Shown: positions 34,002-43,326 of the stretch, piece after piece | Position numbering within the stretch: position 1 is the stretch's first letter | Layout: each line of letters starts with the position of its first letter | Origin: Hyphomicrobiales bacterium | Lineage (GTDB): Bacteria; Pseudomonadota; Alphaproteobacteria; Rhizobiales; Rhizobiaceae | Assembly: GCA_900470805.1 (NCBI GenBank) | Contig: UCCA01000050.1 | Location: 1 to 64,000, forward strand | Length of the DNA: 64,000 bases | Direction: 5' to 3' | Notes under the pieces: generated by a model | What the model saw: only the letters and a program-made list of their open reading frames with translations | Told to the model about the DNA's origin: nothing | Databases searched by the model: none | Made by a program: the position numbers and the translations under genes

Positions 34002-35147
34002 ATGTTGCTCCGCTCGATGTTCGCCCAGAATTACCGGTCCCTCCGCTCGATCCATATGGACCTGCCGGGCACGACGCTGTTTCTCGGCGAAAACGGTGTC
34101 GGCAAATCCAATCTCTATCGCGCGTTGCAGCTGGTGCAGGCGGCCGTCAACGGGCGGTTGGTGCATGAGCTTGCGGCCGAGGGCGGCATGTTCTCGGTGC
34201 TGTGGTCGGGCACGCGCAAGCAGAGCGACGGGCCGGCGCGGGTGAAGCTCGAGGTCGAACTCATGGACGAGGAGCGGGCCGTCAGCTTCCGCTACCGCGT
34301 CGAGGTCGGGCTGCGGCCGCAGAAGGCTGCGGCGGGCTTTGCGCTGGAGCCGCAGGTGAAGGCCGAGGAGCTGGTGGTCGATCACGGCCGACCGGTGACG
34401 ATGATGAAGCGGGCCGGGCCGGCGATCCAGGTGCGCGATGCCTCGGGCCGCATGCAGGACTATCCCGACCAGGCGCTGACCTCGGAAACGGCGATGGCGC
34501 TGCTTGGCGATGCCGGGCATTTCCCCGAAATCGCCGCGTTTCGTCGGGTGGTGGCGAACTGGCGGTTCTTCCATGGCTTTCGTACCGACCGCGCCTCGCC
34601 TTTGCGCCAGCCGTGCCTGGCCGTGACGGGCGCGATGCTGGACGAGGATGGGGCCAATCTGGCGGCGGTGTTTGCCACGCTGAGGCATACCAGGCAGGAT
34701 ACCGTCGATCTCGACCGGATTATTTCGGATGCCTTCGGTGGCGCACGGCTGGTGGTGCCGGAGCCGGAGGAGACTGCGACGTTCGGCTTGAGCTTTCCCG
34801 ATTTTCCGCACCGTGTGTTCCAGCCGCGCGAGCTCTCCGACGGGCAGATCCGTTTTCTCGGGCTGGCGGCGGCGCTGCTGTCCTACCGTTTGCCGCCGTT
34901 CATCGCGCTCAACGAGCCGGAAGCAAGCCTGCATCCCGACATGCTGCCGCCGCTGGCGGAGATGATCGCCGAGGCGTCGAAGACCAGCCAGATCTGGATC
35001 GTCACCCATTCCGCGCAGCTGGCGGACGCCGTGCGCCAGCGATGCGGGGTCCGGCCGCGCAAGGTGATCCGCGAGAACGGAGCGACCTGGATCGAGGGCA
35101 TGCGGCTGACTGGCACCATCGCCGGCGAGGACGATGGGGAGGAATAG
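34002..35147 (+). CDS. RecF/OLD-like AAA ATPase (COG4637-type)
   Basis: 381-aa stand-alone ABC-type ATPase. Walker A GENGVGKSN (about residues 30-38), a signature-like RELSDGQIRFLGLAAALL, Walker B FIALNEPEASLHPD and switch His in WIVTHSAQLAD are all visible. The Walker B aspartate is replaced by Asn, a feature also seen in this family. There is no TOPRIM nuclease domain or helicase neighbour, so it does not look like a Gabija or OLD defence pair. Its role is unknown; it may take part in DNA maintenance, as priA follows 57 bases downstream. Confidence 0.82.
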   Translation: MLLRSMFAQNYRSLRSIHMDLPGTTLFLGENGVGKSNLYRALQLVQAAVNGRLVHELAAEGGMFSVLWSGTRKQSDGPARVKLEVELMDEERAVSFRYRVEVGLRPQKAAAGFALEPQVKAEELVVDHGRPVTMMKRAGPAIQVRDASGRMQDYPDQALTSETAMALLGDAGHFPEIAAFRRVVANWRFFHGFRTDRASPLRQPCLAVTGAMLDEDGANLAAVFATLRHTRQDTVDLDRIISDAFGGARLVVPEPEETATFGLSFPDFPHRVFQPRELSDGQIRFLGLAAALLSYRLPPFIALNEPEASLHPDMLPPLAEMIAEASKTSQIWIVTHSAQLADAVRQRCGVRPRKVIRENGATWIEGMRLTGTIAGEDDGEE

Positions 35148-35204
35148 GTTTACGGCGATGTCGCGGGTTTCATTTTTTCGCCGTTGCGGGCATGGTCGCG
35201 CCCG

Positions 35205-37418
35205 ATGACCACAGCTCTGTCCGATCTCTTTGGCCCTGTTGAACCGCCGCCCGCCGTGCGCACGGTGGCGGTGCTCGTGCCGCTGCCGACGCCAATGCCC
35301 TATTCCTACGCGGTGCCCGAAGGCATGGCCGTCGAGCCTGGTTCTGTTGTGCAGGTGCCGCTCGGGCCGCGCCAGGTGATGGGTGCCGTCTGGGAGGGGG
35401 GTGACGAGCGTGTCGATCCTAAGAAGCTGAGGCCGATCACCAAGGTGTTCGACTGCCCGCCGCTCAACAAGGAAATGCGCGATTTCATCGACTGGGTGGC
35501 GAGCTACACGCTGTCGCCCCCGGGACTGGTGGCGCGGATGGCGTTGCGCGTGCCGAACGCCTTTGATCCGGAACCGATGGTCGAGGGTTTGCGGTTCGTC
35601 GGCGGAACGCCCGAACGGATGACGCCGGCGCGGGCGCGGGTGCTCGATGCCGCCGGCGACGGGCTCTCGTGGACGCGGATCGGGCTGGCGCATGCCGCCG
35701 GCGTGTCGACCAGCGTGGTCGATGGATTGATCGCGCAGGGGATATTCGAGACGATTTTCCTGGCCCCGCCGCCGATCGTCGCCAAACCCGATCCCGACTT
35801 CGCGCCGTCGCGGCTGGCCGGTCCGCAGAAGGAGGCGGCCGACGAGATCCTTGCCGAGGTGCGCAACGGCGCGTTCGCCGTGTCGTTGATCGACGGCGTC
35901 ACCGGGTCCGGCAAGACGGAGGTCTATTTCGAGGCGATCGCCGAAACGCTGAAACGCGGCAAGCAGGTGCTGATCCTGCTTCCGGAGATCGCGCTGACGG
36001 CCAGCTTCCTCGAGCGCTTCCAGGACCGGTTCGGGGCCAAGCCCGCCGAATGGCACTCGGATCTCGCGCCGAAGACACGCGAGAAGGTGTGGCGGCAGGC
36101 GGTGACGGGAGAGGTGCGTGTCGTGGCCGGCGCGCGCTCGGCGCTGTTCCTGCCGTTCGAGGATCTCGGGCTGATCATCGTCGACGAGGAACACGACCCT
36201 GCCTACAAGCAGGAGGACCGGGTCTACTACAATGCCCGCGACATGGCGGTGGTCCGAGCGCGGATCGGCGATTTTCCTGTCGTGCTGGTATCGGCGACGC
36301 CGTCGGTCGAAAGCCAGGTCAATGGCCAGAGCGGGCGGTATACGACTATCCATCTGCCGACGCGATTCGGCGATGCAGCGCTGCCCGACCTGCATCTGAT
36401 CGACATGCGCCGGCATGCGCCGGAGCGCGGCGGCTTCCTGTCGCCGGTGCTGGTGCGGGCGATCGGCAAGACGGTAGAGAAGAAGCAGCAGGCGCTGCTG
36501 TTTCTCAATCGGCGCGGCTATGCGCCGCTGACGCTCTGCCGGGTCTGCGGCCACCGCTTCCAGTGCCCGCAATGCTCAAGCTGGCTGGTCGAGCATCGCT
36601 TCAAGAAGCAGCTGCAGTGTCACCAGTGCGGTTACAACGAGCGCACGCCCGAGGCCTGCCCGGAATGCGGCACCTTCGACCATCTGGTCGCCTGCGGGCC
36701 GGGGGTGGAGCGGATCGCAGAGGAGGTGGAGCGCCACTTCCCGGAGGCGCGGACGATCGTATTGTCATCCGACATCATGGGCGGCGTGAAGCGGCTGAGG
36801 TTGGAGCTCGACGCCATCGCCAAGGGCGAGGCCGATATCGTCATCGGCACGCAGCTGGTCGCCAAGGGGCACAATTTTCCGCTGATGACGCTGGTGGGCA
36901 TCGTCGATGCCGATCTCGGGCTCGCCAATGGCGATCCGCGGGCGGCGGAGCGGACCTTCCAGCTGCTGTCGCAGGTGACCGGACGCGCCGGGCGCACGGG
37001 CCTGAAGAGCCACGGGCTGCTGCAGACCTACCAGCCGCAGCACCCGGTCATGCAGGCGATCGTTTCGGGCGATGCCGGGGCCTTTTACGAGCGCGAGATC
37101 GCTGAGCGCGAGCGGGCCATCCTGCCGCCTTTCGGGCGGCTGGCGTCGATCATCGTGTCGGCCGAAACGCGCAACGACGCTGAGGCGCATGCGCGCGGCA
37201 TCCGCAACGCCGCCCCGCAGGTGACCGGGATTTCCGTGCTCGGGCCGGCGGAGGCGCCGCTGGCGCTGGTGCGCGGCCGCCACCGCTTCCGGCTTCTGGT
37301 GCACGGGCGGAAGAACTCCGACATGCAGGGCTTCCTCAGGGTCATGCTGTCGCAATCGCCGAAGGAGCGCGGCTCCATCCATGTGCAGCTCGACATCGAT
37401 CCGCAAAGCTTTTTGTAG
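35205..37418 (+). CDS. priA: Primosomal protein N' (replication restart helicase PriA)
   Basis: 737-aa 3'-5' helicase that reloads the replisome at broken forks. It has the N-terminal DNA-binding domain (AVLVPLPTPMPYSYAVP), helicase motif I GVTGSGKTE (about residues 230-238) and motif II DEEH. A zinc-binding insertion holds paired cysteines (CRVCGHRFQCPQC and CHQCGY/CPECG), followed by C-terminal helicase motifs ending in QVTGRAGR. The ATG at 35205 gives MTTALSDLFGP; an earlier in-frame start has no good ribosome site. Confidence 0.96.
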   Translation: MTTALSDLFGPVEPPPAVRTVAVLVPLPTPMPYSYAVPEGMAVEPGSVVQVPLGPRQVMGAVWEGGDERVDPKKLRPITKVFDCPPLNKEMRDFIDWVASYTLSPPGLVARMALRVPNAFDPEPMVEGLRFVGGTPERMTPARARVLDAAGDGLSWTRIGLAHAAGVSTSVVDGLIAQGIFETIFLAPPPIVAKPDPDFAPSRLAGPQKEAADEILAEVRNGAFAVSLIDGVTGSGKTEVYFEAIAETLKRGKQVLILLPEIALTASFLERFQDRFGAKPAEWHSDLAPKTREKVWRQAVTGEVRVVAGARSALFLPFEDLGLIIVDEEHDPAYKQEDRVYYNARDMAVVRARIGDFPVVLVSATPSVESQVNGQSGRYTTIHLPTRFGDAALPDLHLIDMRRHAPERGGFLSPVLVRAIGKTVEKKQQALLFLNRRGYAPLTLCRVCGHRFQCPQCSSWLVEHRFKKQLQCHQCGYNERTPEACPECGTFDHLVACGPGVERIAEEVERHFPEARTIVLSSDIMGGVKRLRLELDAIAKGEADIVIGTQLVAKGHNFPLMTLVGIVDADLGLANGDPRAAERTFQLLSQVTGRAGRTGLKSHGLLQTYQPQHPVMQAIVSGDAGAFYEREIAERERAILPPFGRLASIIVSAETRNDAEAHARGIRNAAPQVTGISVLGPAEAPLALVRGRHRFRLLVHGRKNSDMQGFLRVMLSQSPKERGSIHVQLDIDPQSFL

Positions 37419-37530
37419 GTCGCGGTTTTCTCTGAACCAGGCTTCCTGACGATCGCGCATGAGAGGGCGTTTGCGTGTATTCGCAATCGTGCCATAAGGG
37501 CTGCGAAGCAGGTTATTCGGGGTCGATTCA

Positions 37531-37920
37531 ATGGATTTCTATTTTCCGACGGAGCTGGGCGAGCAGCTGGCCTTCGGTGCGGCGGCGTTCACGGCTGTGG
37601 TCGGTTTCATCATCATGTTCGCGCCGGGCTATGCGATGCGGGTGTTCGGACTGGCGCCGCGCGGCGAACGGCGCGACGGCTATGCCGAACAGCGCTCGAT
37701 GGGCGGCTTCTATCTCGGCTTCGGCCTTTCGGCGATCATGCTGGCGCAGGACTGGATCTACATGGCGCTGGGCGCGGCCTTCGCCATGGCTGCCTTCGCA
37801 CGCGTTATCTCGCTGCTGTCCGACCGAGGCGGCACTGTCATCAACTATGTACTTCTGGTTGTGCAAGTCATTCTGGCGGCGCTTCCGCTCGGTTACGTCT
37901 TCGGTTTCTTTTCGGCCTGA
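37531..37920 (+). CDS. Small membrane protein (DUF4345-like), function unknown
   Basis: 129-aa protein with four predicted transmembrane helices. It starts MDFYFPTELGEQLAFGAAAF and has a conserved-looking AEQRSMGGFYLGFGLSAI stretch (about residues 52-69). Its size and layout fit small DUF4345-type membrane proteins, but this is a weak family call. It lies 112 bases after priA and about 250 bases upstream of atpH, with a possible stem-loop (37966-37979) in the gap. Confidence 0.65.
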   Translation: MDFYFPTELGEQLAFGAAAFTAVVGFIIMFAPGYAMRVFGLAPRGERRDGYAEQRSMGGFYLGFGLSAIMLAQDWIYMALGAAFAMAAFARVISLLSDRGGTVINYVLLVVQVILAALPLGYVFGFFSA

Positions 37921-38174
37921 AACATATGGAATTCGCGCAGCTCGCCTGTGGGTGATTGCGGCTTTCCGCATTTTTGCGGCAGAAATCGACGCTAAAACAG
38001 GATTAGGACGTTACGCGTGTTGCGAGTCCGGATATCCTATGTTAGACGGACCCCGAATTTCGGAAGAAGCAAGAGGCTTCTCTTGCGATTTCTGGGGGAA
38101 ATCATAACGAATTCAGGAATTTAGATCAGGCGCCCGCCGGAGGCCGGATTCTTGGGTTGAAATCAGGGAAATTT

Positions 38175-38741
38175 GTGCCCGTGGCAGACACGTCCCAGCT
38201 TGTATCTGGTGTTGCAGAACGATATGCCTCGTCGCTGTTCGAACTGGCGCTCGAGGAAAAGGCAGTCCCTTCCGTGGCCGCCGATCTCGACCGTTTTCAG
38301 GCGATGTTGGATGAGAGCGACGATCTGAAGCGCTTCATCTCGAGCCCGGTTTTCTCGGCTGAAGATCAGCTGAAGACGATCATTGCCATCAGCGAGAAGG
38401 CCGGCATCAGCGGGCTGGTCGCAAACTTCCTCAAGGTCGTGGCGCGTAACCGCCGCCTGTTCGCGCTTCCGGGCATGATCAAGGCCTTCCGTATCATCGC
38501 CGCAAAACAGCGCGGCGAAATCTCCGCCGAGGTGACCTCGGCTCATGCGCTCGACGCGGCGCAGGAAACTGAATTGAAGGCGGCGCTGAAGAGCGTCACC
38601 GGCAAAGACGTGGCGGTCAACGTCACGGTTGATGCGTCCATTCTTGGTGGTCTGATCGTGAAGGTCGGGTCCCGTCAGATTGATACGTCTCTTCGTACCA
38701 AACTCTCTACCCTTAAGCTTGCATTGAAAGAGGTTGGCTGA
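38175..38741 (+). CDS. atpH: ATP synthase F1 delta subunit
   Basis: 188-aa peripheral-stalk subunit (OSCP homologue) joining F1 to Fo. It reads MPVADTSQLVSGVAERYASSLFE, then ends SRQIDTSLRTKLSTLKLALKEVG, the usual C-terminal signature. GTG at 38175 is chosen over TTG at 38157 because it sits just after AGGGAA; GTG at 38181 is a close alternative. This is the first gene of an F1-only operon: no Fo genes (atpB, E, F) are here, which is normal in rhizobia. Confidence 0.95.
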   Translation: MPVADTSQLVSGVAERYASSLFELALEEKAVPSVAADLDRFQAMLDESDDLKRFISSPVFSAEDQLKTIIAISEKAGISGLVANFLKVVARNRRLFALPGMIKAFRIIAAKQRGEISAEVTSAHALDAAQETELKAALKSVTGKDVAVNVTVDASILGGLIVKVGSRQIDTSLRTKLSTLKLALKEVG

Positions 38742-40270
38742 TGGATATCCGCGCCGCGGAAATTTCCGCAATTCTCAAAGATCAGATTAAAAATTTCGGC
38801 AAAGAGGCCCAGGTCTCGGAAGTCGGTCAGGTGCTCTCCGTCGGTGACGGTATCGCTCGTGTATACGGTCTGGACAATGTCCAGGCCGGCGAGATGGTCG
38901 AGTTCCCGGGCGGTATCCGCGGCATGGCGCTGAACCTTGAGTCCGATAACGTCGGTGTCGTTATTTTCGGTTCCGACCGCAGCATCAAGGAAGGCGACAC
39001 CGTCAAGCGGACCGGCGCCATCGTTGACGTTCCGGTTGGTCCGGAACTGCTCGGCCGCGTTGTCGACGCTCTCGGCAACCCGATCGACGGCAAGGGCCCG
39101 ATCAATGCAACGCGTCGTTCGCGCGTTGACATCAAGGCCCCGGGCATCATTCCCCGCAAGTCGGTGCATGAGCCGATGTCGACCGGCCTCAAGGCCATCG
39201 ACGCGCTCATCCCGGTCGGCCGTGGCCAGCGCGAGCTCGTCATCGGTGACCGCCAGACCGGCAAGACCGCGATCATTCTCGACGCGATCCTGAACCAGAA
39301 GGCCATCCACGACAACGGCCCGGACAGCGAGAAGCTGTTCTGCGTCTACGTCGCTATCGGCCAGAAGCGTTCGACCGTTGCCCAGTTCGTCAAGGTTCTC
39401 GAAGAACGTGGCGCAATGAAGTACTCGATCGTCGTTGCCGCGACCGCTTCGGACGCTGCTCCGATGCAGTACCTCGCACCGTTCGCCGGTTGCGCCATGG
39501 GCGAATACTTCCGCGACAACGGCCAGCATGCCCTGATCGGTTACGACGACCTTTCGAAGCAGGCTGTCGCCTATCGCCAGATGTCGCTTCTGCTGCGCCG
39601 CCCGCCGGGCCGCGAAGCTTACCCGGGCGACGTTTTCTATCTGCACTCGCGTCTCCTCGAGCGCGCTGCAAAGCTCTCCGACGAAATGGGCGCTGGCTCG
39701 CTGACGGCTCTGCCTGTCATCGAAACCCAGGGTAACGACGTTTCGGCGTTCATTCCGACCAACGTGATCTCGATCACCGACGGCCAGATCTTCCTCGAAA
39801 CCGACTTGTTCTATCAGGGTATCCGTCCGGCTGTTAACGTCGGTCTGTCGGTTTCGCGCGTCGGTTCGGCTGCTCAGGTCAAGGCCATGAAGCAGGTTGC
39901 CGGCTCGATCAAGGGCGAACTCGCCCAGTATCGCGAAATGGCCGCCTTCGCCCAGTTCGGCTCCGACCTCGACGCCTCGACACAGCGCCTGCTGAACCGC
40001 GGTGCCCGCCTGACCGAACTCCTGAAGCAGCCGCAGTTCTCGCCGCTGAAGACGGAAGAGCAGGTCGCGGTGATCTTCGCTGGCGTTAACGGTTACCTCG
40101 ACAAGGTCGCGGTCAACCAGGTCGGCAAGTTCGAGCAGGGTCTGCTGTCGTACCTCCGTTCCGAAGGTTCGGCGATCCTCGACACGATCCGTACCGAAAA
40201 GGCCATCAGCGACGATACGAAGGCTAAGCTCACCGCTGCCATCGATAGCTTCGCGAAGTCTTTCTCGTAA
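38741..40270 (+). CDS. atpA: ATP synthase F1 alpha subunit
   Basis: 509-aa regulatory nucleotide-binding subunit of F1. It starts MDIRAAEISAILKDQIKNFG and contains the P-loop GDRQTGKTA (about residues 169-177) and the alpha-specific PAVNVGLSVSRVGSAAQ segment. Start and atpH stop overlap by one base (TGATG). Length is normal. Confidence 0.98.
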   Translation: MDIRAAEISAILKDQIKNFGKEAQVSEVGQVLSVGDGIARVYGLDNVQAGEMVEFPGGIRGMALNLESDNVGVVIFGSDRSIKEGDTVKRTGAIVDVPVGPELLGRVVDALGNPIDGKGPINATRRSRVDIKAPGIIPRKSVHEPMSTGLKAIDALIPVGRGQRELVIGDRQTGKTAIILDAILNQKAIHDNGPDSEKLFCVYVAIGQKRSTVAQFVKVLEERGAMKYSIVVAATASDAAPMQYLAPFAGCAMGEYFRDNGQHALIGYDDLSKQAVAYRQMSLLLRRPPGREAYPGDVFYLHSRLLERAAKLSDEMGAGSLTALPVIETQGNDVSAFIPTNVISITDGQIFLETDLFYQGIRPAVNVGLSVSRVGSAAQVKAMKQVAGSIKGELAQYREMAAFAQFGSDLDASTQRLLNRGARLTELLKQPQFSPLKTEEQVAVIFAGVNGYLDKVAVNQVGKFEQGLLSYLRSEGSAILDTIRTEKAISDDTKAKLTAAIDSFAKSFS

Positions 40271-40296
40271 TCGGACCCAGTTAGGACGGATCACGG

Positions 40297-41181
40297 ATGC
40301 CTTCACTTAAGGATCTGAAAAACCGGATCGCCTCCGTCAAGGCGACGCAGAAGATCACCAAGGCGATGAAAATGGTCGCCGCGGCGAAGCTTCGGCGTGC
40401 GCAGGAGGCGGCCGAGGCCGCACGGCCCTATTCGCAGCGGATGGGTGCGGTTCTGGCGAACATCGCCAAGGCCGTCACCGATGCGGATGGTGCGCCGACT
40501 CTCATGACCGGTACAGGCAAGGATCAGGTTCACCTGCTCGTCGTCTGCACCGCCGATCGCGGCCTCTGCGGCGGTTTCAACTCGCAGATTTCTCGTTTTG
40601 CCCGCGACCATGCCCGCAAGCTGGAAGCCGCAGGCAAGACGGTGAAGATCTTCACAGTCGGCAAGAAGGGCTACGACAGCCTGCGCCGCGAATTCCTGCC
40701 GCTCATCGTCGAGCGCAAGGAACTCCGCGACGTCAAGCGCGTCGCCTTCGAAAACGCTGACAGCATCGGCAAGCGCATCATCGAGATGTACGAAGCCGGT
40801 GAGTTCGACGTCTGCACCCTGTTTTACTCCGAGTTCAAGTCGGTGATCTCGCAGATCCCGACGGCACAGCAGCTGATCCCGGCTTCGGTCAGCGACGTTG
40901 TTGCCGAGGACGCGGACCATGCGGGCGCGGTCTACGAATACGAGCCTGATCCGGCATCGATCCTCGAGGATCTGATTCCACGCAACATCTCGGTCCAGAT
41001 TTTCCGCGCGCTCCTTGAGAACGTCGCCGGCGAAATGGGCGCCAAGATGAGCGCGATGGACAATGCGACGCGTAACGCTGGTGAAATGATCAATAAGCTG
41101 ACGCTCTCCTACAACCGTCAGCGTCAGGCTCAGATCACCAAGGAACTCATTGAAATCATTTCGGGCGCGGAAGCGCTCTGA
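40297..41181 (+). CDS. atpG: ATP synthase F1 gamma subunit
   Basis: 294-aa central rotor shaft. It starts MPSLKDLKNRIASVKATQKITKAMKMVAAAKL, with the coiled-coil termini typical of AtpG, and ends with NKLTLSYNRQRQAQITKELIEIISGAEAL. The mid domain has CTADRGLCGGFNS. It lies 26 bases after atpA. Confidence 0.98.
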   Translation: MPSLKDLKNRIASVKATQKITKAMKMVAAAKLRRAQEAAEAARPYSQRMGAVLANIAKAVTDADGAPTLMTGTGKDQVHLLVVCTADRGLCGGFNSQISRFARDHARKLEAAGKTVKIFTVGKKGYDSLRREFLPLIVERKELRDVKRVAFENADSIGKRIIEMYEAGEFDVCTLFYSEFKSVISQIPTAQQLIPASVSDVVAEDADHAGAVYEYEPDPASILEDLIPRNISVQIFRALLENVAGEMGAKMSAMDNATRNAGEMINKLTLSYNRQRQAQITKELIEIISGAEAL

Positions 41182-41204
41182 GGTAAGGGAAAGAGGGTAA
41201 GAAG

Positions 41205-42653
41205 ATGGCTAAGGCAGCTACCCCCAAGAAGACTGCGGCAGGCTCTGTCGGCAGAGTCACGCAGGTTATCGGCGCCGTCGTAGACGTTGCTTTCGAAGGC
41301 GAACTGCCGGCGATCCTGAACGCGCTCGAAACCACGAACGGCGGCAACCGCCTCGTTCTGGAAGTGGCGCAGCATCTTGGTGAAAACGAAGTCCGCACGA
41401 TCGCCATGGACTCGACCGAAGGTCTGGTTCGCGGTCAGCCGGTTTCCGACACCGGTGAACCGATCACGGTTCCCGTCGGTCCCGAGACGCTCGGCCGTAT
41501 CATGAACGTCATCGGCGAGCCGGTCGACGAAGCCGGTCCGCTGGTCACATCAGGCAAGCGCGCCATCCACCAGGACGCACCTGCCTACGTCGACCAGTCG
41601 ACCGAAGGCCAGATCCTCGTCACCGGCATCAAGGTCGTCGACCTGCTCGCACCTTACGCAAAGGGCGGCAAGATCGGCCTGTTCGGCGGCGCCGGCGTCG
41701 GCAAGACGGTTCTCATCATGGAACTGATCAACAACGTCGCCAAGGCGCATGGTGGTTACTCGGTATTCGCCGGCGTGGGTGAACGTACCCGCGAAGGTAA
41801 CGACCTTTACCACGAAATGATCGAATCGGGCGTCAACAAGCACGGTGGCGGCGAAGGCTCCAAGGCTGCGCTGGTTTACGGCCAGATGAACGAACCGCCG
41901 GGTGCGCGCGCTCGCGTCGCTCTGACCGGTCTGACGATCGCTGAAGACTTCCGCGACAAGGGCCAGGACGTTCTGTTCTTCGTCGACAACATCTTCCGCT
42001 TCACCCAGGCTGGTTCGGAAGTGTCGGCTCTGCTCGGCCGTATTCCTTCGGCCGTTGGCTATCAGCCGACGCTTGCCACCGACATGGGCCAGATGCAGGA
42101 ACGCATCACCACCACGACCAAGGGTTCGATCACCTCGGTTCAGGCCATTTACGTTCCCGCCGACGACTTGACCGACCCGGCACCGGCAACCTCGTTCGCC
42201 CACTTGGACGCAACGACGGTTCTGTCGCGCTCGATCGCCGAAAAGGGCATCTACCCGGCCGTCGACCCGCTCGACTCGACCTCGCGCATGCTCGACCCGA
42301 TGGTTGTCGGCGAAGAGCACTACGAAGTTGCTCGTAAGGTTCAGACGACGCTGCAGCGCTACAAGGCTCTGCAGGACATCATCGCGATCCTGGGTATGGA
42401 CGAACTGTCTGAAGAAGACCGTCTGGCGGTTGCCCGCGCCCGCAAGATCGAACGCTTCCTGTCGCAGCCGTTCTTCGTGGCCGAAGTGTTCACCGGTGCC
42501 CCTGGCAAGCTGGTTGCGCTCGAAGACACGATCAAGGGCTTCAAGGGTCTCGTCGAAGGCGAATATGACCACATGCCTGAAGCAGCCTTCTACATGGTCG
42601 GCTCGATGGAAGAAGCCATCGAAAAGGCCAAGAAGCTCTCGGCTGCTGCCTGA
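41205..42653 (+). CDS. atpD: ATP synthase F1 beta subunit
   Basis: 482-aa catalytic subunit. P-loop GGAGVGKTVLIMELI (about residues 161-175) and the catalytic Glu region GVGERTREGNDLYHEM are visible, as is the DELSEED-type loop (MDELSEEDRLAVARARKIE). The N-terminal Ala/Lys/Thr-rich stretch before residue 15 is common in rhizobial AtpD. A strong GC hairpin follows before atpC. Confidence 0.98.
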   Translation: MAKAATPKKTAAGSVGRVTQVIGAVVDVAFEGELPAILNALETTNGGNRLVLEVAQHLGENEVRTIAMDSTEGLVRGQPVSDTGEPITVPVGPETLGRIMNVIGEPVDEAGPLVTSGKRAIHQDAPAYVDQSTEGQILVTGIKVVDLLAPYAKGGKIGLFGGAGVGKTVLIMELINNVAKAHGGYSVFAGVGERTREGNDLYHEMIESGVNKHGGGEGSKAALVYGQMNEPPGARARVALTGLTIAEDFRDKGQDVLFFVDNIFRFTQAGSEVSALLGRIPSAVGYQPTLATDMGQMQERITTTTKGSITSVQAIYVPADDLTDPAPATSFAHLDATTVLSRSIAEKGIYPAVDPLDSTSRMLDPMVVGEEHYEVARKVQTTLQRYKALQDIIAILGMDELSEEDRLAVARARKIERFLSQPFFVAEVFTGAPGKLVALEDTIKGFKGLVEGEYDHMPEAAFYMVGSMEEAIEKAKKLSAAA

Positions 42654-42664
42654 TGCATTCACTT

Positions 42665-42694
42665 ACGGCGCGCCGGGGTCGTCCCCGCGCGCCG
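42665..42694 (+). other. Strong GC-rich hairpin between atpD and atpC
   Basis: Arms ACGGCGCG...CGGGG and CCCCG...CGCGCCGT pair over 13 bp with one bulged C and a TCGT loop. No T-run follows, so it is not a classic terminator. It could lower or separate atpC translation or stabilise the upstream message. Confidence 0.6.
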
Positions 42695-42730
42695 TCTCTC
42701 GTTTCAAAGACAATCAAGAAGTGAAACGTC

Positions 42731-43138
42731 ATGGCTGACAATTTCAATTTTGAACTCGTATCTCCGGAGCGCCTGCTGCTGTCCGAGATGGTGACCGAAG
42801 TTGTCATTCCGGCAACCGAAGGCGAGATGACCGTCATGGCGCACCACGCGCCGACGATGACGACGATCAAGCCTGGTGTGGTCAGCGTTCGTTCCGCAGG
42901 CGGCCAGAAAAAGGACTACGTGGTTTTCGGTGGTTTCGCCGACATTCTGCCCACCGGCTGCACGCTGCTGGCCGAATCGGCGATCCCCGTCGAGGACCTC
43001 TCGCGCGACGAACTGGACCGCCGCATCGACGCCGCCAAGGCCGAACTCGATGATGCCGAGCATCACGAGCACAAGTCGAAGCTGGAACAGTTCATCATGG
43101 AACTGTCGCACCTGTCGGGCGTCGTCCGCAAGGACTGA
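42731..43138 (+). CDS. atpC: ATP synthase F1 epsilon subunit
   Basis: 135-aa subunit with the N-terminal beta-sandwich (FNFELVSPERLLLSEMVTEVVIPA, ... VMAHHAPTMTTIKPGVV) and a C-terminal helical part (RRIDAAKAELDDAEHHEHKSK). In bacteria it inhibits ATP hydrolysis and contacts the rotor. It is the last gene of the operon and is followed by a strong terminator. Confidence 0.96.
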   Translation: MADNFNFELVSPERLLLSEMVTEVVIPATEGEMTVMAHHAPTMTTIKPGVVSVRSAGGQKKDYVVFGGFADILPTGCTLLAESAIPVEDLSRDELDRRIDAAKAELDDAEHHEHKSKLEQFIMELSHLSGVVRKD

Positions 43139-43165
43139 GCCTGCAAGGGTTCCGGACTGTCATCG

Positions 43166-43189
43166 AAGCGGCCGCAAGGCCGCTTTTTT
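43166..43189 (+). terminator. Rho-independent terminator of the atp operon
   Basis: Perfect 8-bp stem AAGCGGCC/GGCCGCTT with a GCAA tetraloop, followed by a run of T. It lies 27 bases after the atpC stop. Confidence 0.92.
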
Positions 43190-43326
43190 GTTGTCCGCCG
43201 GTCCCTTCCGCTGCGCATGGTTTGCGATCGATCGACCGCGAAGGTTGATAATTGCGTGGCGCAAAGGCTATCCTCCATTCAGGCAGTCGCCCGTTCGGCA
43301 TCGGCTGCGCAGGGGGAGGATAAAAA

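Noticed and set aside
34002..35147. ATPase plus neighbours as a Gabija- or OLD-type defence system
   Set aside because: No TOPRIM domain, no UvrD-like helicase partner; neighbours are an acyltransferase and priA.
37966..37979. Stem CCGCA/TGCGG upstream of atpH as terminator or riboswitch
   Set aside because: Only 5 bp with no T-run after it and no larger conserved fold that I can see.
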